The notes: generated by a model not told the origin, from the sequence alone. 42,972 nt of DNA from Bacteroidales bacterium (GCA_017412115.1 JAFPYR010000132.1:1-42972); one strand, 5' to 3'. Positions 15,789-24,592 are shown, counted from the first letter of the stretch. Made by a program: numbers and translations.

Positions 15789-15815
15789 AATTCTTAAAAC
15801 ATATATTGTCTGCCA

Positions 15816-15847
15816 CAAATATAATAATTATTCTAATCATAAACAAA
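15816..15847 (-). promoter_or_regulatory. Promoter of the HipB-like gene
   Basis: Minus-strand TTTG (plus CAAA 15844-15847), 20 nt, TATATTTG (plus CAAATATA 15816-15823). The predicted start near 15809 excludes the more upstream ATG. Confidence 0.8.
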
Positions 15848-15855
15848 AAATAACG

Positions 15856-15911
15856 CATAATATTTTATGTGCAAAATGGATTTTTTGCGAATTACACATA
15901 ATATTTTATGT
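15856..15911. promoter_or_regulatory. Two operator-like dyads
   Basis: The 15-mer CATAATATTTTATGT occurs at 15856-15870 and again at 15897-15911, 41 bp apart (about four helical turns). Each has the dyad CATAA/TTATG. They lie just upstream of the -33 element of the HipB-like gene and are likely binding sites for that protein. Confidence 0.55.
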
Positions 15912-15977
15912 ATAACGGAATTAAGATTACAGCCAACAATAGGATTCTTCTCCATAATTCCCTTAACAATCTTTAAC

Positions 15978-16031
15978 AACCGCCTCACACACCTCTCTAC
16001 TGCAGAATTTACCAAATTTAGGCGGTTTTTT
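15978..16031 (+). terminator. Orphan terminator-like hairpin
   Basis: AACCGCCT (15978-15985) pairs with AGGCGGTT (16020-16027), followed by T's to 16031. No plus-strand gene precedes it. The rest of the gap 15789-16167 holds the operators, this hairpin and the promoter of the next gene. Confidence 0.5.
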
Positions 16032-16092
16032 CTTTGTGCAACCCTTAATATATTTTCTTATCACAATTTGGTAGTAAAGTTATAAAAAAATA

Positions 16093-16124
16093 TTTGCTCA
16101 GATAAAAATTGCGCTTTAACTTTG
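16093..16124 (+). promoter_or_regulatory. Promoter of the secreted coiled-coil protein gene
   Basis: TTTG (16093-16096), 20 nt, TAACTTTG (16117-16124): consensus Bacteroidetes promoter, with a leader of about 37 nt. Confidence 0.82.
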
Positions 16125-16167
16125 CTCTCGTTAACTAAATGTTGAACTAATTAAAATACTTAAAAAA

Positions 16168-17898
16168 ATGAGAAAGATTTTTATAATAATCGTCGGTGTA
16201 CTGATGTCAGCAAATGTTTTTGCGCAGACGGCTTACCAAAGCAAATGTCATCAGATTTTTATTAAATACATGAAAATGTTTGTTATAGGAAGCGGCAACA
16301 AGTGGGGACAATCAGAAGATTTTGCCTTTTCGCAACTTGGCTATGGCGAGGGTGGGGCGGCAAGCGGATTACTTACGACCTCATTGTTGGCATATTGCGG
16401 CAAAACCGGCAAGAGTTACGATGCAATAACCAAACAGATTAATGCCGAATACACCGCCGCCCGCAAACTTATGACTCCCCAAGAAAAGTTTGAAATGAAA
16501 GTGAACGAAGAATCCCAAAAGCCATACGGTAAAGTTAAATGGCAGTCGGCAGTCGATTTAAAGAATTGGATGGAAAAAGGCGAGTTTGAAACCACTGAAC
16601 AATACGACAGCCGCATCAAGGAACAATCACGTCAAAAGATGGGCGAGTTTATTTTCAATAATCTCAACAAAGAGATTGCAGAAGATTTTTGGAAAATGTA
16701 TTTTGGCGATTATGATGCTGATAAACAAGAGTTGAATTTGGTTTTTGTTGACAACAATAACAAATATCAAATCACAAGAAAAATTAATGTTAGTCCGCAA
16801 AATGCAAAATACCTCAAATCGCATTGTTATTCTGGCGACCCGCAAATGTATATTGATGGTGCAATTCAATCGTTCAACGACGATGGTCAAGACGACAACG
16901 GCAATATGAAAGCATATTGGGACGAAAAAGGGAATATGCATTATGATGTTAAAAACGACGTAATGAAAATGCAATACGACATTTACGAAATGTGTGTTGT
17001 AAAAAACGATATTTTTGTGCCAAGGTATTTTTATGTTGATTCTGAGTTTGGAGAGTGGCAATTTGACAATTCAGAAACCGAATCGCTCGCAAAATTCAAC
17101 TATGCTGATTGGGTTGGTAAACCAAAGCAAATGGAAGCTTATGTTTTTGATTATCAAGAATATGGAAAGCCTATGCGTGAAAAAGCCGTCGAATTGCAGA
17201 AAGAGCGTAAAGCAGAAGAGGCTCGTCTTGCGGCAGAAAAAGCGCGCGAAGATTCCATCGCCATTGCTAACTACAACGCAGAACTTGAAAAAACGTATAA
17301 CTCATACAATCAACAACTTAAAGACAAAAAATCCAATATCAAACACTATGCTATTGAAAAATATGAGCCTATGACAGAAAACGATTTAACACAGTTCAAC
17401 AACAAAAAGCACCAAATGCAACACGACTTTGAACGATATGTCAAGAAAATCAAAGACGATTATTGGGCTGTTAAAAATGAATATTTCAGATTTTACGATG
17501 ACACAGAAGAGTTTGATAAATATTATTGTCAAGGGTTGGAAGTGCTTGTGGCTCAGAGTGAATATCGTGATGTTATGTCACAACTCGAACAGAATAAGGC
17601 GGCGATTGCCCAAGTGAATTTTCAGAAGGAAATGAATAACAATTCTTTTATGAACGTTATCAGCGAGCAACCCGTCGATTACACAAAAATCAACGAATAT
17701 CGTAAAAAACTTTTGGAATGGGTCAGCACGCTAAAATCTAAAACGTATTACGATGACGTGATTGATTTTCTCATTAACAATAACGCCGCCTTAGGCAGAG
17801 AGTTTTCAAAAAGCGGTTCAAAATTCGACTCAAAATCAGAATTTTACGATGCCTACATCAGCGGAGATTACAAAAATATTCTCAAAGGGAAAAAGTAA
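16168..17898 (+). CDS. Secreted protein of unknown function with coiled coil
   Basis: A 576-residue exported protein: Sec signal peptide about 1-19 (ending VFA-Q), a mixed N-terminal region (20-330), then a strongly charged helical stretch rich in Lys, Glu and Ala (about 340-420), followed by further helical sequence to the end. No lipobox, membrane segment or recognised enzymatic motif. Aromatic and acidic residues are frequent. It has its own consensus promoter and is followed by an AT-rich gap with a 17-bp palindrome, so it appears monocistronic. I do not recognise the family; no function is proposed. Confidence 0.75.
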   Translation: MRKIFIIIVGVLMSANVFAQTAYQSKCHQIFIKYMKMFVIGSGNKWGQSEDFAFSQLGYGEGGAASGLLTTSLLAYCGKTGKSYDAITKQINAEYTAARKLMTPQEKFEMKVNEESQKPYGKVKWQSAVDLKNWMEKGEFETTEQYDSRIKEQSRQKMGEFIFNNLNKEIAEDFWKMYFGDYDADKQELNLVFVDNNNKYQITRKINVSPQNAKYLKSHCYSGDPQMYIDGAIQSFNDDGQDDNGNMKAYWDEKGNMHYDVKNDVMKMQYDIYEMCVVKNDIFVPRYFYVDSEFGEWQFDNSETESLAKFNYADWVGKPKQMEAYVFDYQEYGKPMREKAVELQKERKAEEARLAAEKAREDSIAIANYNAELEKTYNSYNQQLKDKKSNIKHYAIEKYEPMTENDLTQFNNKKHQMQHDFERYVKKIKDDYWAVKNEYFRFYDDTEEFDKYYCQGLEVLVAQSEYRDVMSQLEQNKAAIAQVNFQKEMNNNSFMNVISEQPVDYTKINEYRKKLLEWVSTLKSKTYYDDVIDFLINNNAALGREFSKSGSKFDSKSEFYDAYISGDYKNILKGKK

Positions 17899-17995
17899 AA
17901 TTTCAGTAATTATGATGTTACAGATTTTTGCTTGCGATAGTATGAAGTGGAAATTTTTTTGAAAGTATAGTTAGACTTTTTTGCGAAAAAAGTTG

Positions 17996-18038
17996 AAGTA
18001 TACTTAAAGAAATTTAACGATTTTCTTTAAGTATACTT
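17996..18038. repeat. Perfect 17-bp inverted repeat
   Basis: Arms 17996-18012 (starts AAGTATACTTAAAG) and 18022-18038 are exact reverse complements around a 9-nt loop. It lies about 55 bp upstream of the -7 box for leader RNA 2. It could be a terminator hairpin of the preceding gene or a large operator. Confidence 0.75.
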
Positions 18039-18092
18039 TAAAAAAATCTCAAAAAAATGTAAAAAATATTTTTCAAGTTATTTTCTTTGTAT

Positions 18093-18100
18093 TATATTTG
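18093..18100 (+). promoter_or_regulatory. -7 box of the nuclease-GTPase operon
   Basis: TATATTTG, predicted start near 18107. It gives a 5' leader of about 280 nt that contains the structured RNA. Confidence 0.6.
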
Positions 18101-18106
18101 TGATGT

Positions 18107-18356
18107 GAAATTTTAAAAAAACTTTGCTTATGAAGTAAGAGAAAAAAGTAAACGGCATATTATTGACTTTTTTAACACTTATTTGGTAACGTGGAAAATC
18201 TGGACAATTTTCAATGCAAATACCTAAATAAGTGCGATATAAGTTCACGCTTTAACGTAATTTGTAAGGCGTGGACTATTTCGTGCTTATGTATTTGCAG
18301 GCAGTCCAGAGCCTTCACGTTAGATAAGTCAGCGGAATAGTCCTACGCCTTTTTTA
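18107..18356 (+). ncRNA. Structured leader RNA 2 with attenuator-like alternative pairing
   Basis: Helices: 18187-18193 (TAACGTG) with 18316-18322; 18199-18205 (TCTGGAC) with 18304-18310; 18216-18223 (GCAAATAC) with 18291-18298; 18228-18235 with 18283-18290 (two G-U); inner hairpin 18243-18254 with 18265-18276, 12 bp. The tail 18336-18351 (AATAGTCCTACGCCTT) is complementary to 18266-18280 with one bulge and is followed by six T (18350-18355). The tail can therefore form a terminator that destroys the inner hairpin, or a pseudoknot if the outer helices stay. Same architecture as the element at 11707. Family unknown. Confidence 0.65.
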
Positions 18357-18387
18357 CTGGCATATAAGAAAAACGTTAACTTAAAAA

Positions 18388-18966
18388 ATGAAAAAATTTA
18401 GTAAAGAAGAAATACAAAAAGCCGCAGAAGCATTTAGAAAGAATGCTCGTACTTGTTATCAATTTTTGCGAAGTGATAATATCATTCGTGAAAATATTAA
18501 GTGGCAAGATTTAGATCATAACGAAGGTGATACAGAAATATTATACATAAATATGGTATTGCTTGGATTGGACGAAGCAATAGCATTTGAGGAGAAGCAT
18601 AAATATCACTTCAAAGATAATGGGCTAAAAAGGTCTCAAACTCATCATGTGATACCGAAATCAATGAAAGATATGGTACAAAAGTATAATATACACGTTG
18701 ATGATGGAAGAAATGGGATTATATTACCACATCAAGATAATTATGATTGTAATTTTGCAATTGGAGTTGTACATGGTAGAAAACATTGCAGGACATACAA
18801 TGATGAAATTAAAGAAAGAATTAGTAACTGTAAAACGGCGGATGAGGTGTGGGCTGTTGTCGATATTATAAAACAGGAACTGTATGACCATAAACTTTTT
18901 TTACAAGCAGGCCATTCAAAATTTAATGATTTACCATCAAATGACTCAACAAAACACTACATATAA
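18388..18966 (+). CDS. AHH/HNH-type nuclease
   Basis: A 192-residue cytoplasmic protein with a His-Me (HNH/endonuclease VII superfamily) signature of the AHH type: His86-His87 in THHVIPKS, Asn109-Gly110 in GRNGIILP, then His129, His133 and Tyr137 in VVHGRKHCRTY. AHH domains are established as toxin nucleases in polymorphic toxins; here there is no secretion signal or trafficking domain, so it is a free intracellular protein. The N-terminal 80 residues are helical and unassigned. It is the first gene of a five-gene run and its 3' end overlaps the next gene. Most likely it is a nucleic-acid-cleaving effector controlled by the downstream GTPases; that link is inference. Confidence 0.72.
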   Translation: MKKFSKEEIQKAAEAFRKNARTCYQFLRSDNIIRENIKWQDLDHNEGDTEILYINMVLLGLDEAIAFEEKHKYHFKDNGLKRSQTHHVIPKSMKDMVQKYNIHVDDGRNGIILPHQDNYDCNFAIGVVHGRKHCRTYNDEIKERISNCKTADEVWAVVDIIKQELYDHKLFLQAGHSKFNDLPSNDSTKHYI

Positions 18967-20617
18967 TCTTTTATCACAAATTGAGACCTTTGACAAGTTT
19001 CTCAATCAAAACCCGCTTGAAAATAGCGAGTTAGGAAGCCGTTTGCGTGTACTTAAAACCGAACTTGAAAGATTCAAGAATTTAATCAAGCAACCTTTAA
19101 ATGTCGGAGTTATAGGAAATTCCAATTCTGAAAAATCCGAGTTGGTTAATGAAATATTTTCACTGAACGGCGATTGGAAAATTTCTGAAAATAATGACGA
19201 AAAAGATGTCTGCATTTCGTTTTCAGAAAATAATTTTTATACTGAAAACGATTTAACAGAACTTTTCTGTCAGAAAAACATTTCAATAACGGTGTTCTCT
19301 GGCGATAAAGGTTTTGAACAATTGGAAAATATTGACCTTGCCATCATCGTTATCAAGGCGGAAGAATATGCTATTCATTCTCAACTTTTGAACTATATCG
19401 TTGAAAATAAAAAGATTAACATTCCAATAATTATCGCTTTTACTAACGCAGACGGATTTGACAATGTTTCCGATTTATGCGAAAAATATCAAAAATTTGA
19501 AGATTTGTTTTTTATTAAATCCAAAAAAGATTCGCAAAATGAAGTCGCAAAGATTGTGCGACTTATCAGACATTTTGTAAATCCTGATAAAAACGCTCTC
19601 GGCAATGATAAAATTAAAATCGAAGAACGTCGCAATAATTTGATAAACGAACACTGCAAAGCGTTGAAACCATTGCTGTCGGATTTGAAAAATCAAATTG
19701 AAAAAGAGCAAAAAAATGATTGCGGTTTTCAAATTGATAAAATTGTAAAAAGTTCTGAGGCTCAAAACCTAAAAAAGCATTTGATTACAAATCTTGAAAA
19801 TCAATACGGCAAATATATTGCAGAAATTGACAATTCTATTTTTCAAGTAAACCGTGCAGAAAACATCGGACAAATTGATTCAATGAGAAACGAACTGAAA
19901 AATAAAAACAGTTTTGAACATCATATTGAAAACGCAGAAAGTTTTTACGCCGATTACAAAGACAAATTTAGAGATTTGATTGAAAAGCAAATCGGACAGA
20001 GTTCTGACCAAAGCGAAATGCGGGAACAATTGAAAACCGCAACAGAAAGCGCGTTTATAAATTCGTTGGATATTGATTTTGAAAATATTTATAAACCGTT
20101 AAATATAAGTAGTTTAGGGAAATTTGTCGGTAAAACAGGGCATTACATAAAACTTGCTATTAAAAACATAATAAGCATTGTTTCAAATCCGAGTGTTTTA
20201 ATTGCTGTCGTTATAGGTGTAGCGGTTATTTTCGCCTTGACATGGTTTTTAGGACAAGCGCAGACATGGCCTTTTTCGTATATTCTTGATGAAAATATGC
20301 AGGCTTCGGTTACAAAGGCGGTTATGTTTTTGATCGTTATTTTGTCTGTGCTGATATTATTGGTAATTGTATGGACTACCAGAAAAAATAGAAAAATTGC
20401 TTTTAACAATTATAAAACGCAAACTATTAACCAATTAAATGCTTTGAAAAAAAGTTTTCCACGGAGTAAAACCGAAGAAAATATTGATAAAGTCAATAAG
20501 AAGATAATTGCTGAAATTCAGGAAGTTGAACGCAATTTTAACTCGGAAACTCAGCAGAAGGGAAAACAAATGGAAAACCTATTGGATTTGACTGTTAATT
20601 TATTAGATAACCTGTAA
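18941..20617 (+). CDS. Membrane-anchored dynamin-like GTPase homologue with degenerate P-loop
   Basis: A 558-residue protein with an N-terminal GTPase-like fold, helical middle, two transmembrane helices (roughly residues 415-440 and 460-485) and a coiled-coil tail, a layout seen in bacterial dynamin-like proteins. The P-loop reads GNSNSEKS (59-66): the invariant Gly before Lys-Ser is Glu64. The G3 DxxG motif is also not evident; a G4-like TNAD is present. It probably binds nucleotide poorly or not at all and may be the structural partner of the intact GTPase encoded 12 nt downstream. The frame is open up to 18884, but Met at 18941 gives a shorter overlap (26 nt) with the nuclease gene and an N-terminus like that of the partner; the exact start is uncertain. 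Confidence 0.7.
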   Translation: MTQQNTTYNLLSQIETFDKFLNQNPLENSELGSRLRVLKTELERFKNLIKQPLNVGVIGNSNSEKSELVNEIFSLNGDWKISENNDEKDVCISFSENNFYTENDLTELFCQKNISITVFSGDKGFEQLENIDLAIIVIKAEEYAIHSQLLNYIVENKKINIPIIIAFTNADGFDNVSDLCEKYQKFEDLFFIKSKKDSQNEVAKIVRLIRHFVNPDKNALGNDKIKIEERRNNLINEHCKALKPLLSDLKNQIEKEQKNDCGFQIDKIVKSSEAQNLKKHLITNLENQYGKYIAEIDNSIFQVNRAENIGQIDSMRNELKNKNSFEHHIENAESFYADYKDKFRDLIEKQIGQSSDQSEMREQLKTATESAFINSLDIDFENIYKPLNISSLGKFVGKTGHYIKLAIKNIISIVSNPSVLIAVVIGVAVIFALTWFLGQAQTWPFSYILDENMQASVTKAVMFLIVILSVLILLVIVWTTRKNRKIAFNNYKTQTINQLNALKKSFPRSKTEENIDKVNKKIIAEIQEVERNFNSETQQKGKQMENLLDLTVNLLDNL

Positions 20618-20629
20618 ACTCTTAATAAT

Positions 20630-22399
20630 ATGGAAGAACAAACAAAAGAACTCGAAAAAAAGATTGATACTGTCAAGACGGAAATCGAAAAGATTTTTGA
20701 CGATGACGTAATAAGCAGTTTTGAGCCGAAATTGAAGTCTGATTTGAAAGAAATCAACTACAACTGCGCCAGACCGCTCTTAGAACAGTTGGACAACTGT
20801 TCCAGACTTTTGAAGTCGCCCGTTTACGTTGGTATGCTCGGTCGTTATTCGCACGGCAAATCGGCATTGGTGAATAGTCTTTTTCTTTTGGACGAAGATA
20901 AAAAACTGCCCGAAGGCGAATCTGTCGTAACTTCAAAAGTTATCAGAGTGGCTTTCGATGATAGTATTTCATCGCCTACGGCATACAAATATTTCAACGG
21001 CGAACATGATTGTGAACAGTTTGCGGAATATGCAGATTTTCAAAAAACTGCTCAGAGTAAGAATGAGGACAATTCGGGAGTTGCGTTTTTAGAGGCAAAA
21101 ATTCTGGTAGGCGATAAACGGACTCTTGCGAAAAACTTTTTTCAGAACAATATTCAACTGATTGACATGCCCGGTCTTGGAGGTCCTTATTTTGACGATT
21201 CTGCAATGGCGAGAGAGTATGTTGAAAAAGTTGATTTGGTGGTTGTTGCAATTAAAATTACCGAAATAGAAGAATCCGCTGCCGTTGTAAATAGGTTCTT
21301 GTTAAAAGTGAGCAGTCCCAAAATAGTTGTTCTGACTTTTTATGATTTGGCTGCGGGACACAACACTTATGCAAGTTGCAAAGGTGATATGACTAAAATT
21401 ATAGAGAAAGCAAAAAGTGAAGTTGCCAAACATTTTCCTAATATTGGCGATACTGATGATATTATTGTTGTAAGCAATAAGGATAATGCTTTGGTTGACA
21501 AAGTTCGCGAAAGAATTTTGCAAAAAATCACCGTGCAAAAAATTGCAATATCAAAATCAAATCAAGAAACGCCGATTGTAAAAAAACGCAAGGCGGCTGA
21601 GTTGAAAAAAGAACTTGACGTTTTAAAACAAAATGCGCTGGAATTACCTAAAAGATTGGAAATTCTTGTTACAAATTCTATTGGCAAAGACGAAGATAAT
21701 AAAATTGATATTTGCTCGATTTTCGACACTCAAAAAGTCATGAACAAACAGCAGAAACGCAAATCCGACATTGAGAAAGAAATCAAATCTTTTAAGAGAG
21801 AACAAGATTCTGTCATTAATTCTATATCGAGTGTTGATGAATGTGATTCAGTTTGTGACAAAATCAAGAAAGACGGCGTTTCTCTTTTGGAAAAAGCAAC
21901 CGAGCGATTCGAAGACTACAAAGCAGAATTGAAAGAGGAGTCAGAAATTTACATTAATAATTTGAATATTGCCGAGAAACAGAAAAGAGATTTCAAACTG
22001 AACGTCAAGGAAGTTCTGAACAATTTCAATAATCTGTTTGACGATGTAAGTTTCGACGAACAAAGCGTTAAAAACGCTGCACGAATTGAAAAAGCAAAGA
22101 GTGGGTGGGCTAAATTCTTAGATTTTTTGGGAATAAAAACCAAAAGCGAAAGGGAAATTGCCGCAAAAGCCAAAGACTTGATGAAAAACGCGCTCAACAA
22201 GGCACGCATCAAATTTGAGAAGGATATTTTCAAAGCAATTGAAGATACGGATATTGCCATTCAAAAAGGGTTCAGAGATGAGATTGATATGTCCACTATA
22301 AATCAGGACATCAAAACTTTGAAAAGTCAAAAGGGCAAAATATCTGATCAAATTGACGAACTCCTTGAAGTTATTGAAACCGTAAAATATAAAATCTGA
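20630..22399 (+). CDS. Dynamin-like GTPase
   Basis: A 589-residue large GTPase with intact nucleotide-binding motifs: P-loop GRYSHGKS (71-78), G3 DMPG (179-182) in QLIDMPGLGG, and a diverged G4 at TFYD (236-239). The C-terminal half is helical and highly charged, as in dynamin stalks, ending in a coiled coil. No transmembrane helix is evident, unlike its partner. Paired dynamin-like genes occur in bacteria, including the LeoA/LeoBC pair of the Eleos anti-phage system; similarity here is at family level. Gaps of 12 nt upstream and 5 nt downstream indicate one operon with the nuclease, degenerate GTPase and unknown protein. Likely nucleotide-dependent assembly that senses infection or membrane damage; inferred. 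Confidence 0.8.
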   Translation: MEEQTKELEKKIDTVKTEIEKIFDDDVISSFEPKLKSDLKEINYNCARPLLEQLDNCSRLLKSPVYVGMLGRYSHGKSALVNSLFLLDEDKKLPEGESVVTSKVIRVAFDDSISSPTAYKYFNGEHDCEQFAEYADFQKTAQSKNEDNSGVAFLEAKILVGDKRTLAKNFFQNNIQLIDMPGLGGPYFDDSAMAREYVEKVDLVVVAIKITEIEESAAVVNRFLLKVSSPKIVVLTFYDLAAGHNTYASCKGDMTKIIEKAKSEVAKHFPNIGDTDDIIVVSNKDNALVDKVRERILQKITVQKIAISKSNQETPIVKKRKAAELKKELDVLKQNALELPKRLEILVTNSIGKDEDNKIDICSIFDTQKVMNKQQKRKSDIEKEIKSFKREQDSVINSISSVDECDSVCDKIKKDGVSLLEKATERFEDYKAELKEESEIYINNLNIAEKQKRDFKLNVKEVLNNFNNLFDDVSFDEQSVKNAARIEKAKSGWAKFLDFLGIKTKSEREIAAKAKDLMKNALNKARIKFEKDIFKAIEDTDIAIQKGFRDEIDMSTINQDIKTLKSQKGKISDQIDELLEVIETVKYKI

Positions 22400-22404
22400 A
22401 AATT

Positions 22405-23505
22405 ATGGAAGCATTGAAGAAAGACATTTTAACCGCTTTGTCAAATGAATCCGTATTGATAGGCGGTGGTTTTGAGCAGTATTGCAAAACGTTTTTCAAC
22501 CGTTGCAGTAAAGACAACAGGTGCATAATATTCGGCATAAAAAAACAGGAACTTTTAACCGAACTTTTTGGTTTTAGTTTTCCGATTTTGATAAATGACG
22601 ACGTGCATTATCTTGTCCGCATAAAATCATCTAAAACGCCTGAGGTTCAAATTACTTTTGGCGGAAATGACGGTGGTTACACCGACGAACAGCAGGAATG
22701 GTTTCGGGCATTGTACAGTCATTACAATGCTGACAAAAACATAAATCTCGGTTTGTTTTTTTTACAAAAGAGGAAGGTTCCGCCGCTGACAGTCAAAGAT
22801 GATTGGGCAACTGAGTTTATGAACAATCCAAATGATAATTTTCGTTATCTTGACGGCGACAAATTGATTGAAAAAGTAGAAATCAAACATCCGAAAGTTA
22901 TTGATGTAGAATTATACAAATCTTTGGATGATGTTTTCTTGATACCAGAGAAATATTTGCCGTATGCTGAATACAAAAAAGCCATTCAACAAAACGTTGA
23001 AACTCAAAAAACTGATTCTGACGATTGGCTTAAATTTGTAGGCAACTTTTTGTTTGGTTCGGAAAATGATGCGGATAATCACAAGACTGATTTTTGGAAG
23101 AAGTTTTCTGAAAATGTCTGCGATGTAGAAAGAATAAATTTCGCGATTCTCAATCATAATGATGATTTTATGGTTTTGACATTTTATGATTTGATTACTC
23201 AGTATCAGAGAAAGTTTGCAAATTTCAATTTGTTGAAACGCATCTTTTTTGTTTACGACGAAAGCGCGAAATCTACAAAAGCGGCAGCACAAAAAGGCCT
23301 TCCAGACAGTACAAAAAAATTGTTTAACGAGTTGCATAATTCGCTCAGAAAAATAGAGACCAACGAATTTGATTGCGCTCTTTATGTTTGTGCTTTGGAG
23401 TATTTGGAAAATCTTGACTCCAAAATAAAGCAAAAAACAGAAAAAACATTGTCAGATGTGAAGAACTTGTTATTTAAAGAGTTAAAAAAGAATTTGTTGA
23501 AGTAA
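22405..23505 (+). CDS. Operon protein of unknown function
   Basis: A 366-residue soluble protein, starting 5 nt after the dynamin-like gene. No recognised domain, signal or membrane segment. The N-terminal half is mixed alpha/beta, the C-terminal half more helical with a Lys-rich end. The peptide MVLTFYDL recalls VVLTFYDL in the upstream GTPase (around its G4 position), which could be a trace of common ancestry or coincidence. Its tight spacing argues it is an obligatory member of the nuclease-GTPase unit. Confidence 0.7.
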   Translation: MEALKKDILTALSNESVLIGGGFEQYCKTFFNRCSKDNRCIIFGIKKQELLTELFGFSFPILINDDVHYLVRIKSSKTPEVQITFGGNDGGYTDEQQEWFRALYSHYNADKNINLGLFFLQKRKVPPLTVKDDWATEFMNNPNDNFRYLDGDKLIEKVEIKHPKVIDVELYKSLDDVFLIPEKYLPYAEYKKAIQQNVETQKTDSDDWLKFVGNFLFGSENDADNHKTDFWKKFSENVCDVERINFAILNHNDDFMVLTFYDLITQYQRKFANFNLLKRIFFVYDESAKSTKAAAQKGLPDSTKKLFNELHNSLRKIETNEFDCALYVCALEYLENLDSKIKQKTEKTLSDVKNLLFKELKKNLLK

Positions 23506-23578
23506 TTGCTGAGTCAATTTCTATATTAGAAAAAGCAATTGTAAAAGCGACTTAACAAAACTTTAAAACACAATCATT

Positions 23579-24583
23579 ATGAAAATATTCGGAAAAACAA
23601 TTGTTCGCATTGGCGAACCCATTCAAAGTCTGCTGGAGTTTTTCAAAATCATCCACGAAAAACTTCGAATAGATCCTGATTGTAGGCTTCTTTTCAGAGG
23701 CGAACATCGCGACTACGGTGAAACGGCATTGCAACCGCAAGTATTCAGAAATGAATGTTGGATACAAAACGAAGATGTGATGCTGAACAACTACATAGCA
23801 AAATTCCCCGAAGCATTTCCGAAGGGAACGAGTACATTTGATATCATAGTCAATGCCGATCATTTCACTTTGCCGTCGCGAGTGTTAGATGTTTCATATT
23901 CACCGCTTACAGCATTATATATGGCATGTAACCCAGACTCTACCGACACAAAAGACGGAGACCCAATGGTATACATTTTTGAATTGCCCAAGAATGATAT
24001 TTACAATTGGAATAGTGATACAGTGGCTTTGTTGGCTAACGTTGCAAGGATGAAAGGAGACTTCGACGTAACCAATCCAAATCACGATTCTCTAAGCGCA
24101 CTAATACATCAGATTAGAGAAGAAAAATACGACTACTATAATCTGTACGAAGGCAGAGAACACGAATACAAAAAAATCCTCAATCAGATTATATGCGTAG
24201 AGTCTAAAATGCTCAACCAAAGGATTAGCAATCAAAAAGGTTTGTTCTTTTTATTTGGAATCAATGGCACAAAACAGAATTACAAAGAATTGTCATTCAA
24301 AGATAGTGTCCGCATATCTTCTATCGCAATCAAAAAAGAAAAGAAGGAAGAAATTCTAAAAGAACTCACTGTCTATGGTTACGACAAGATGACAATGTTT
24401 CCCGATATGGAAAACGTTTGTGAGGCAATCAAAGAAGAAATCAAACCAACAGTCGAAAAGAAATCTGATGAAAAAAAAGATGAAATCCAGTCTCTGATTT
24501 CCAAACTTTCAGTCAACGCAGAAATGGCATTGCTTGATTGGTTGAAAGCAAAATTGGAAATCACTTCAACCTCATCCAAATAA
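23579..24583 (+). CDS. FRG-domain protein
   Basis: A 334-residue soluble protein with an N-terminal FRG domain: Phe39-Arg40-Gly41 in LLFRGEHRDYG, LQPQVFR (51-57) and the hallmark HFTLPSRVLDVSYSPLTALY (95-114). FRG domains are found in accessory and defence-like contexts and their biochemical activity is not established. The C-terminal 60 residues are Lys/Glu-rich and helical. It follows the unknown gene by 73 nt in the same orientation and ends at a perfect 11-bp hairpin, so it is probably the last gene of the operon. It could be an NAD- or nucleic-acid-acting effector or the sensor; neither can be told from sequence. Confidence 0.8.
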   Translation: MKIFGKTIVRIGEPIQSLLEFFKIIHEKLRIDPDCRLLFRGEHRDYGETALQPQVFRNECWIQNEDVMLNNYIAKFPEAFPKGTSTFDIIVNADHFTLPSRVLDVSYSPLTALYMACNPDSTDTKDGDPMVYIFELPKNDIYNWNSDTVALLANVARMKGDFDVTNPNHDSLSALIHQIREEKYDYYNLYEGREHEYKKILNQIICVESKMLNQRISNQKGLFFLFGINGTKQNYKELSFKDSVRISSIAIKKEKKEEILKELTVYGYDKMTMFPDMENVCEAIKEEIKPTVEKKSDEKKDEIQSLISKLSVNAEMALLDWLKAKLEITSTSSK

Positions 24584-24592
24584 AAAATCAAA

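Noticed and set aside
15833..16015. Minus-strand frame of 60 codons upstream of the HipB-like gene
   Set aside because: It overlaps the operators and the orphan hairpin and has no ribosome-binding site or recognisable family.
18107..18966. HEARO/omega-RNA with an IscB-type gene
   Set aside because: The linked protein has an AHH-type His-Me motif but no RuvC or bridge-helix region and is only 192 residues.
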